From positions 1 through 11,804 of the forward strand of contig JAUIJO010000085.1 in NCBI GenBank assembly GCA_030431185.1: DNA of 11,804 bases. The letters are read 5' to 3'. This document shows positions 7,508-11,804 of the stretch, one piece after another. Positions within the stretch are counted from its first letter, which is position 1. Each line of letters starts with the position of its first letter. The DNA is from Gammaproteobacteria bacterium (GTDB lineage Bacteria > Pseudomonadota > Gammaproteobacteria > Xanthomonadales > Xanthomonadaceae). The notes under the pieces were generated by a model. The model had not been told where the DNA came from and searched no databases. It worked only from the letters and a program-made list of their open reading frames with translations. A program made the position numbers and the translations under genes.

Positions 7508-7574
7508 GGCCGTGGCGGCCGGAGAGGCGCCCTTGTTTGAGCGAAGCGAGTTTGGGCGCCGTGCCGCCACGGCC
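7508..7574. repeat. Nested cruciform-forming repeat
   Basis: Outer arms GGCCGTGGCGGC (7508-7519) and GCCGCCACGGCC (7563-7574) are perfectly complementary over 12 bp. Inside them GGCGCCC (7526-7532) and GGGCGCC (7554-7560) form a second 7-bp stem, leaving a loop of TTGTTTGAGCGAAGCGAGTTT type. No T-run follows on either strand, so this looks like a repeat element rather than an intrinsic terminator. Confidence 0.7.
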
Positions 7575-7589
7575 GAGGCGCGCAGGGGA

Positions 7590-7612
7590 CCGGTGCGGCG
7601 AAGCCGTACCGG
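7590..7612. repeat. Short hairpin, 10-bp arms
   Basis: CCGGTGCGGC (7590-7599) and GCCGTACCGG (7603-7612) pair with one mismatch around GAA. It directly follows the nested cruciform and is probably part of the same composite element. Confidence 0.55.
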
Positions 7613-7623
7613 CGGCCGATGGA

Positions 7624-7679
7624 GCCCGCGGTTTTGGTTCCTTTTGCCAAGACAAAAGGGACTCGCACGCGCAGCGGGC
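7624..7679. repeat. Nested inverted repeat with CCTTTTG/CAAAAGG core
   Basis: GCCCGC (7624-7629) pairs with GCGGGC (7674-7679), and inside them CCTTTTG (7640-7646) pairs with CAAAAGG (7653-7659) around CCAAGA. The AT-rich core stands out from its GC-rich surroundings. Similar segments accompany the nested cruciform in xanthomonad intergenic DNA as far as I can recall; only one copy is here. Confidence 0.55.
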
Positions 7680-7718
7680 GAAAGCCTTTGACGTTGTCTT
7701 GGCCTCCGATCCAGTTTC

Positions 7719-7809
7719 GAAGGACGGGTTGCGCGAAGCAAAACCCGTCGTGCGTCTTGCATGAAATCCCGTGCCGGTGGGTTTCGCCTTTGGCCCTACC
7801 CACCCTACG
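7719..7809 (+). repeat. 91-bp direct repeat, copy 1
   Basis: This segment aligns without gaps to 7831-7921: 76 of 91 positions are identical by my count, with the differences concentrated in the middle (about 7749-7775). Its right end (TACCCACCCTACG) is intact, but the left arm has drifted (GAAGGACGGGTTG), so it is the more decayed copy of an imperfect palindrome. The conserved internal blocks are GCGCGAAGCAAAACCC and GGTGGGTTTCGCCTT. Confidence 0.85.
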
Positions 7810-7830
7810 AGGCCGGGGCAGGGCGGCACC

Positions 7831-7921
7831 GTAGGATGGGTAGCGCGAAGCAAAACCCATCAATCATCGTGCATGCAATCCCGCAACGGTGGGTTTCGCC
7901 TTCGGCTCTACCCACCCTACG
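7831..7921 (+). repeat. 91-bp direct repeat, copy 2 (palindromic ends intact)
   Basis: Terminal arms GTAGGATGGGTAG (7831-7843) and CTACCCACCCTAC (7908-7920) are complementary at 12 of 13 positions, and the inner GCAAAACCCATC and GGTGGGTTTCGCC continue the imperfect stem around a roughly 30-nt centre. It repeats 7719-7809 in the same orientation after a 21-nt gap (unit spacing 112 bp). Size and ends resemble REP-like or miniature elements; no transposase gene is in the window and no target duplication was identified. Confidence 0.85.
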
Positions 7922-7998
7922 GCCAGGTCGCAGCCCGGCCCCATCCGGCAGTCCCGCCCACCCCTGTCCAGCGCAGCGCGCTGGGCGTTCGGAGGACC

Positions 7999-8015
7999 GC
8001 GCGGCAATGCCGCGC
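7999..8015. repeat. Short GC palindrome
   Basis: GCGCGGCA (7999-8006) and TGCCGCGC (8008-8015) are perfect 8-bp arms separated by one nt. A further small inverted repeat CGACAC/GTGTCG lies at 8080-8099. Function unknown; probably parts of the repeat block. Confidence 0.5.
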
Positions 8016-8026
8016 ATGCGGTCTGC

Positions 8027-8054
8027 CTCACCCCAGCGAACGCCGGGATCCAGC
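8027..8054 (+). repeat. 28-bp CCCAGCG-type palindromic repeat, copy 2
   Basis: Matches the copy at 7366-7393 at 24 of 28 positions in the same orientation. Here the right arm has changed to CGCCGGG, so the stem carries a mismatch. On the minus strand it translates as WIPAFAGVR, the common signature of this repeat class when miscalled as protein. Confidence 0.7.
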
Positions 8055-8199
8055 CTCCCGGACAGGAACCGCTGGACATCGACACGGCACGCGGTGTCGA
8101 GGCGCATCGAGAACCGCTTACGCGTCGTTGCCAGCGCGGGAGCCCATGAGGGGATTTCGCGACCTCACGCGTGCCCTCCCCTGACATGGAGGAAGAACC

Positions 8200-8231
8200 A
8201 AAAAAAACAGGGCCGCCCGAGGGCGGCCCTG
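8200..8231 (-). terminator. Rho-independent terminator of the small TPR gene
   Basis: CAGGGCCGCCC (8208-8218) and GGGCGGCCCTG (8221-8231) are perfect 11-bp arms. Read on the minus strand, the stem is followed at once by eight T (complement of A8200-8207). It lies 42 nt beyond the stop codon at 8274. No T-run follows on the plus strand, so it works in one direction. Confidence 0.9.
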
Positions 8232-8273
8232 CGTTGCGTCCGTCGATGTAGGCGGCGTCGCCGCCGCTGCCGC

Positions 8274-8903
8274 TCAGGGCCAGCTCGGCGGATCGGCCTT
8301 CCAGGCGGCCTGGACCTCGGCAAGCGTCGCGCGCTCGTCTTCGCGCCAGTCGGGCAGCAGCTCGGCATAGCGCGAGGTGCCACGCCACTGGTCGGGCTCG
8401 CTGCGCACCGCCGCGGCATACCACTCCACGGCTTCTTCCTTGCGATCGACCGACCACAGGGCGAGTGCGAGGGTCTGCGGCATCCAGCTGCCGGTGATGC
8501 TGCGTGCGGTCACCAGCTCCACCCATTGCGCCAGCGCCGCCTCGTGGTCGCCGCTGCGATACAGGTCCCAGGCGTAGTTCCACTTCGCCCCGCGCCACAA
8601 GGTGTTGCCGCTGCCCAGGCCATTGAGGGAACGCTGGTACAAGGCCTGGCCGACTTCGATGCGGCCGGCCTCCATCGCCATGTGGCCCAGTTGCGCGGCC
8701 TCGGCGTTGGCATGCGGATCGCGTTGGATGGTCGCCAGCAGGCGCGCCATCGCGGCTTCGCCCGTCTCGTTAACGACCACGATCGGTTTGGTCGCGTGGC
8801 TGTCGCTGTCGAAGTAGAACTCGGCGGGCCTGGGCAGGGTCTGCGCCAGGGTGGAAAAAGACATGGCGAACAGCGTCGCCAGGATCAGCAAGCGTGTTTT
8901 CAT
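8274..8903 (-). CDS. Exported tetratricopeptide-like protein of unknown function
   Basis: This 209-residue protein starts with a signal peptide (MKTRLLILATLFAMSFSTLAQT, cleavage probably near Ala20), so it should be periplasmic. Helical repeat-like segments are visible at about 67-95 (AEAAQLGHMAMEAGRIEVGQALYQRSL), 105-130 (GAKWNYAWDLYRSGDHEAALAQW) and 142-168 (PQTLALALWSVDRKEEAVEWYAAAV), consistent with TPRs. No catalytic motif is visible. The start at 8903 is preferred over a 22-residue upstream extension because it places the signal peptide at the N terminus and has AGGGGG a suitable distance upstream. It lies 97 nt downstream of the hexosaminidase gene and ends at a strong intrinsic terminator, so it could be the last gene of that unit or have its own promoter. 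I do not recognise a named family. Confidence 0.75.
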   Translation of the reverse strand: MKTRLLILATLFAMSFSTLAQTLPRPAEFYFDSDSHATKPIVVVNETGEAAMARLLATIQRDPHANAEAAQLGHMAMEAGRIEVGQALYQRSLNGLGSGNTLWRGAKWNYAWDLYRSGDHEAALAQWVELVTARSITGSWMPQTLALALWSVDRKEEAVEWYAAAVRSEPDQWRGTSRYAELLPDWREDERATLAEVQAAWKADPPSWP

Positions 8904-8924
8904 CGTGGGGGCCCCCTGTAGCTT

Positions 8925-8930
8925 CTTATA
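8925..8930 (-). promoter_or_regulatory. Candidate -10 box for the small TPR gene
   Basis: TATAAG on the minus strand (8930-8925) lies 21 nt before the ATG at 8903 and is unusually AT-rich for this DNA. A -35 candidate, TTCCCG about 18 nt further upstream, is poor. A short 5' leader holding AGGGGG would result. Confidence 0.3.
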
Positions 8931-8949
8931 GGATACCCCGACTGCGACC

Positions 8950-8975
8950 GGGAACGTGGCAGGCATCACGTTTCC
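8950..8975. repeat. Inverted repeat after the hexosaminidase gene
   Basis: GGGAACGTG (8950-8958) and CACGTTTCC (8967-8975) pair with one G-T wobble around an 8-nt loop, 26-51 nt past the hexosaminidase stop. There is no T-run, so it is at best a weak terminator, an mRNA 3'-end stabiliser or an operator near the TPR gene promoter. Confidence 0.35.
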
Positions 8976-9000
8976 GGCCGTCGCGGGGCCTTCCCCCTGT

Positions 9001-11361
9001 TCAGGGAGCGCGCGGCACCAGCGTCGCGCGGTCCAGCACCCACATCTCCGGGCGGGTATCGCCGGTCGCGCGGATGCACAGGTCCTGGCGGCCCGCCGTA
9101 CCCGCGGGCAGGTCGACCGTCACCTCCACGAAACCGTCTGCCGCCGGCGCCGCCGGCAGCGGGACCGTCGCCAGTCGCTCGCCATCGCAACCGCCGCCAT
9201 TGACCAGCAGCTCCCCGTGGTCGCCGGTCGCGGGTTCGAAGGTGCGGTGCGGCTCGTCGTGGGCCAGCTGGAAGTAATAGGGGATGCGCCCCAGCCTGAC
9301 CTTGAGCGCGCCGATGCCGTCGAGGTCGGCGCCGTTCCATTGCCAGCAGGGGTAGAAGATGGTCACGTTGAAGATGGCGCGCTCGCCGTCGGCCGGGCCG
9401 TCATCCTCCAGGCGCAGCAACAGGCGTCCGGCGTCCGGGCAGACCGCGAGCTGCTCGTCGGTGCGCACGAGCAGAGAGGCGGCATCGAAACGGAAGGCCT
9501 GCGGCGTCGCGAGCGGCTGGCCCGCGAAGAACGCCGCGGCCTTCAGCTCGACGGGCAGGCCCACGTCCAGCGGCTTGTCGTACAGCGACGAAGCGGCGGA
9601 CGGCTCGCTGCCGTCCGTGGTGTAGCGCAGCTCGTAGTCCAGCGGGTTGGACAGGCGGATCGTGGCGGTGCCGGCCGCGCGGTCGTCCTCGGCCTTCGCC
9701 TGTACCTGGAACGGGGTCTTCGCATAGCGGATCCCCAGCAGGTCGTAGCGATGCAGCTGCAGCGGCAGGCGCTGGCGGAAGTCGCTCCAGTCCTTCTCCG
9801 ACGCGGGCGTCCAGCCGGTCTCGGCCACCGCCGCCAGGCGCGGGAACAGGTTGTGCTCGAGGCGTTCGTCGAAACGCGTGTGCTCGGTGAACATCGTCGC
9901 CTGCAGGCCGAGGATGTGCTTGCGCTGCGTCGCGTCGAGTTCGGCGGGCACCGGGTCGAAGGCATAGACCTGCTGCAGCGGGATGGTCGCCGGGCGGCCC
10001 GGGGTTTCATCCGGCGAGTCGGTCTGCAGGTAGTCCATGTACATGTCGGACACGGGCGCCATCACCACGTCGTGGCCCTTGCGCGCGGCCTCGATGCCGC
10101 CCTCGATGCCGCGCCAGGACATCACCGTGGCTTCGTCGGGCAGCTTGGCTTCCAGGATCTCGTCCCAGCCGATCAGGCGCTTGTCGTGGGCGGCGAGGAA
10201 GGCCTCCAGGCGCTCGACCATCAGGCCCTGCATCGCCATCTCGTCGTCCACGCCGGCCTTGCGCATGTCCGCCTGGACGCGCGCGGACGCTTCCCACTGG
10301 TCCTTGACCGCTTCGTCCCCGCCGATGTGGACGTAGCGGCCCGGGAACAGGTCGATCATCTCGGTCAGCACGTTTTCGAGGAAGACCATCGTGTCTTCAT
10401 CGGTGTTGAACAGGTTGGGGAACACGCCCCACTCGCTCGTCGGCACCAGCGGCGTGTCGATCGAACCCAGCGCCGGGTAGGCCGCGATCGCCGCCGTCGC
10501 ATGGCCGGGGATGTCGAGCTCCGGCACCACGGTGATGTGGCGCTCGGCCGCATAGGCGACGACCTCGCGGACCTGGTCCTGGGTGTAGAAACCGCAGTAC
10601 GGGCGCGGCTCGCCGGTCACCGGGTCCTTGCCGCCGTCGCCGGCCGGGATGCGGCAGGCGCCGACCTCGGTGAGCCGGGGGTAGCGCTTGATCTCGATGC
10701 GCCAGCCCTGGTCGTCGGTCAGGTGCCAGTGGAAGACATTCATCTTCTGCAGCGCCATCGTGTCGATGATCTTCCTGATCTCGTCGAGGCTCTGGAAGTG
10801 ACGCGCGGAATCGAGCATCAGGCCGCGCCAGGCGAAGCGCGGCGCGTCGTCGATGCGCAGGGCCGGGATCCGGCCGGCCGCCCCCGGCGTCGCCGCCAGC
10901 TGCCAGAGCGTGGTCGCACCGCGGAACAGGCCTTCGGGCGTCGCGGCGCTGAGCTCGATGCCCGAGGGCGCGACCTGCAGGCGATAGGCCTCCGGCGAGT
11001 CGGTCTGGAAGCCGGGGTCGACGATGAAGCGGATGGCGCCCTCGTCGGCGCCGTCCGTCGACACCGACAGGCCGGTGCCCAGCGTGTCTTGCATGTAGGC
11101 GGCGAAGCGTTGGGCTTCGACCGCGGCGCCTTCGCCCGAGGCACGGAGGGGCGTGGACGCCGACAGGACGAACATGCCATCGCCGGGTTCGAGGGAACGC
11201 GGTCGCGGGATGAGCGAGGGTGCAGGCAGTGCGGCGGGCGCCTCGACCGCGTTCGCGGGCGCGCCCGGGTCGGTGCCTGGCGCGCCGCATGCCGCCAGCA
11301 GCGCGCAGGCAAGGCCCGCGGCGATGCGTCGTGTGGTCGCGCTGATGCTGGTGGCCTTCAT
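9001..11361 (-). CDS. Beta-N-acetylhexosaminidase (GH20), lipoprotein
   Basis: This 786-residue enzyme removes terminal GlcNAc/GalNAc from chitin fragments, glycans or peptidoglycan by substrate-assisted catalysis. The N terminus is a lipoprotein signal with lipobox LAAC (22-25), so it is membrane-anchored in the periplasm or at the cell surface. Domains: Pro/Ala-rich linker (26-45), GH20 N-terminal alpha/beta domain (about 48-172), and the GH20 barrel (about 176-520) with GLMLDSARHF, NVFHWHLTDDQGW (208-220), ELDIPGH (281-287), the catalytic pair D349-E350 in HIGGDE, and SWRG (415-418). A chitobiase C-terminal-like segment with YTTDGSEPS follows (about 563-624), then about 155 residues I cannot assign, carrying four cysteines (641, 672, 725, 762). 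The ATG at 11361 has GGGGGAG about six nt upstream. The upstream TonB receptor suggests a shared oligosaccharide-uptake locus. Confidence 0.94.
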   Translation of the reverse strand: MKATSISATTRRIAAGLACALLAACGAPGTDPGAPANAVEAPAALPAPSLIPRPRSLEPGDGMFVLSASTPLRASGEGAAVEAQRFAAYMQDTLGTGLSVSTDGADEGAIRFIVDPGFQTDSPEAYRLQVAPSGIELSAATPEGLFRGATTLWQLAATPGAAGRIPALRIDDAPRFAWRGLMLDSARHFQSLDEIRKIIDTMALQKMNVFHWHLTDDQGWRIEIKRYPRLTEVGACRIPAGDGGKDPVTGEPRPYCGFYTQDQVREVVAYAAERHITVVPELDIPGHATAAIAAYPALGSIDTPLVPTSEWGVFPNLFNTDEDTMVFLENVLTEMIDLFPGRYVHIGGDEAVKDQWEASARVQADMRKAGVDDEMAMQGLMVERLEAFLAAHDKRLIGWDEILEAKLPDEATVMSWRGIEGGIEAARKGHDVVMAPVSDMYMDYLQTDSPDETPGRPATIPLQQVYAFDPVPAELDATQRKHILGLQATMFTEHTRFDERLEHNLFPRLAAVAETGWTPASEKDWSDFRQRLPLQLHRYDLLGIRYAKTPFQVQAKAEDDRAAGTATIRLSNPLDYELRYTTDGSEPSAASSLYDKPLDVGLPVELKAAAFFAGQPLATPQAFRFDAASLLVRTDEQLAVCPDAGRLLLRLEDDGPADGERAIFNVTIFYPCWQWNGADLDGIGALKVRLGRIPYYFQLAHDEPHRTFEPATGDHGELLVNGGGCDGERLATVPLPAAPAADGFVEVTVDLPAGTAGRQDLCIRATGDTRPEMWVLDRATLVPRAP

Positions 11362-11398
11362 GCCGTCTCCCCCGATCGAATCATGTGCATCCGTCTTG

Positions 11399-11428
11399 CG
11401 ATGATCGCCGATGCCGGCGCGATCGTCG
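11399..11428. promoter_or_regulatory. Inverted repeat upstream of the hexosaminidase gene, possible operator
   Basis: CGATGATCGC (11399-11408) and GCGATCGTCG (11419-11428) are complementary at 9 of 10 positions with a 10-nt spacer, centred about 52 nt before the ATG at 11361. The arm and spacer geometry would fit a dimeric regulator. I could not match it to a known NagR/LacI-type site, and such GATCGC palindromes can arise by chance in this base composition. Confidence 0.3.
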
Positions 11429-11438
11429 CGGAAATGGA

Positions 11439-11465
11439 GGCGGGCCCGCCAGAAGCGGGCCCGCC
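11439..11465 (-). terminator. GC hairpin downstream of the TonB-receptor gene
   Basis: GGCGGGCCCGC (11439-11449) and GCGGGCCCGCC (11455-11465) form a perfect 11-bp stem with a 5-nt loop. On the minus strand it is followed by TCCATTTCC, a poor T-tract. It could terminate or attenuate receptor transcription and limit readthrough into the hexosaminidase gene. Confidence 0.6.
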
Positions 11466-11474
11466 GGGTCGATC

Positions 11475-11495
11475 GTCACGCCAGGGTGGCGTGAC
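11475..11495 (-). terminator. Second hairpin just after the TonB-receptor stop codon
   Basis: GTCACGCC (11475-11482) and GGCGTGAC (11488-11495) form a perfect 8-bp stem with loop AGGGT, 12 nt past the receptor stop. No T-run follows; with the larger hairpin at 11439-11465 it makes a tandem structure that may stabilise the receptor mRNA 3' end or help terminate transcription. Confidence 0.5.
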
Positions 11496-11507
11496 CTGAA
11501 GCGCCGG

Positions 11508-11804
11508 TCAGTAGCTGAAACGGAAGTTCAGGTAGTACTGGCGACCGTTCGAGTACATCGCATAGGGCAGCACGCCCACGGCGCTGTCGGTGTAGTACGA
11601 GTAGGTCGGGTTGTTGAGGTTCAGGCCATCGAGCGACAGGCTCATCGCATCGTTGATCTTCCAGCCCAGCGAGGCCGACACCGTGCCGTAGTCGTCCTGG
11701 TAGAACGAGTCGGTGCGCGAGACGCCGGCGTAGAAGGCTTCACGGAAGGTGTAGGCCACGCGGGCGTTGAAGCGCTCGTTCTCGAAGTACGCCGACAGGT
11801 TGTA
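11508..11804 (-). CDS. TonB-dependent receptor, C-terminal 98 residues only
   Basis: The frame is open to the right edge and encodes the last 98 residues of an outer-membrane TonB-dependent receptor. Features seen: alternating aromatic/hydrophobic beta strands (YNLSAYFENERFNARVAYTF, then TVSASLGWKI, SLSLDGLNL), the conserved LNLNNPTYSYY segment near the end of the barrel, and a final strand YYLNFRFSY with an aromatic last residue, the usual outer-membrane assembly signal (Tyr here rather than the more common Phe). The plug, TonB box and most of the barrel lie outside the window, so the ligand cannot be deduced from this part. The GH20 hexosaminidase 146 nt downstream on the same strand points to amino-sugar oligosaccharide uptake. 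Two hairpins follow the stop codon. Confidence 0.88.
   Translation of the reverse strand, partial: YNLSAYFENERFNARVAYTFREAFYAGVSRTDSFYQDDYGTVSASLGWKINDAMSLSLDGLNLNNPTYSYYTDSAVGVLPYAMYSNGRQYYLNFRFSY

Larger units (their letters stand above)
7216..8273. other. Gene-free, repeat-packed spacer of about 1 kb
   Basis: No reading frame here shows a recognisable domain, a ribosome binding site with a credible start, or coding-type codon use. Frames that cross it translate repeats, giving tell-tale strings such as KGETHRHG, KPTGTGFH, DGFCFA and WIPAFAGVR. The content in order is: upstream region of GGT (7216-7365), a CCCAGCG palindrome (7366), a CCCGGGT inverted repeat (7411), a short CGTTGC tandem (7452-7468, nearly three units), three cruciform-capable segments (7508-7679), two 91-bp direct copies (7719 and 7831), further hairpins (7999 and 8080-8099), a second CCCAGCG palindrome (8027), and the terminator of the downstream TPR gene (8200-8231). 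This matches the accumulation of non-autonomous repeats seen between genes in xanthomonads. Confidence 0.8.

Noticed and set aside
5269..7764. Very long plus-strand open frame opposite the GGT and oxygenase genes
   Set aside because: It lies antisense to two well-supported genes, is full of Arg/Ala/Gly/Val without any domain, and runs on into the repeat block. It is the complementary-strand shadow expected of high-GC codon use.
7216..7863. N-terminal extension of the GGT frame up to 7863
   Set aside because: The extension translates repeat DNA (KGETHRHG, CKTHDGFCFA) and would bury a good signal peptide more than 200 residues inside the protein.
7366..8054. CRISPR array
   Set aside because: The repeats belong to different families with irregular spacing, no array has more than two copies, and there are no cas genes.
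8956..11499. Long plus-strand open frame opposite the hexosaminidase gene
   Set aside because: It mirrors the GH20 coding sequence; its length comes from lack of stop codons in GC-rich DNA, and no family features are visible in the translation.

Overview
The window is very GC-rich, densely packed DNA from a Gram-negative proteobacterium, most likely a member of the Xanthomonadaceae/Lysobacteraceae (Lysobacter, Luteimonas or Pseudoxanthomonas-like). The pointers are strong GC bias at third codon positions, a TonB-dependent receptor next to a GH20 lipoprotein hexosaminidase (the arrangement of carbohydrate-utilisation loci in this family), and an intergenic block of short palindromic repeat families of the kind scattered through these genomes. 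This placement is inference from sequence character; no rRNA or other marker gene is present.

Layout: (1) 1-694, minus: an AEC-family transporter cut by the left edge. (2) 813-2234, plus: a Ycf46-like AAA+ ATPase, divergent from the transporter and the only plus-strand gene. (3) 2262-3026, minus: an exported Sel1-repeat protein, convergent with the ATPase. (4) 3098-7215, minus: three genes transcribed in the order gamma-glutamyltransferase (exported, YwrD-like), a 2OG-Fe(II) oxygenase with an HxD motif, and a TPR-2OG-Fe(II) oxygenase fusion that begins with TTG 10 nt after its neighbour. (5) 7216-8273: about 1 kb without a gene, filled with repeats: two same-direction 91-bp copies, two copies of a 28-bp CCCAGCG-type palindrome, and several cruciform-capable segments, ending in a strong intrinsic terminator. 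(6) 8274-8903, minus: a small exported TPR protein. (7) 9001-11361, minus: a GH20 beta-N-acetylhexosaminidase lipoprotein. (8) 11508-11804, minus: the C-terminal end of a TonB-dependent receptor cut by the right edge.

How the genes may work together: the TonB receptor and the hexosaminidase probably form one uptake-and-degradation unit for GlcNAc- or GalNAc-containing oligosaccharides (chitin fragments, peptidoglycan or N-glycans), with the receptor importing across the outer membrane and the lipoprotein trimming non-reducing ends. The GGT/oxygenase/TPR-oxygenase trio looks like a second transcription unit whose joint purpose is unknown. No phage, plasmid, transposase, CRISPR array, tRNA or rRNA was seen. 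The most unusual material is the repeat-packed spacer and the pairing of two unrelated 2OG-oxygenase types behind a GGT; nothing here convincingly forms a new defence or mobile system.
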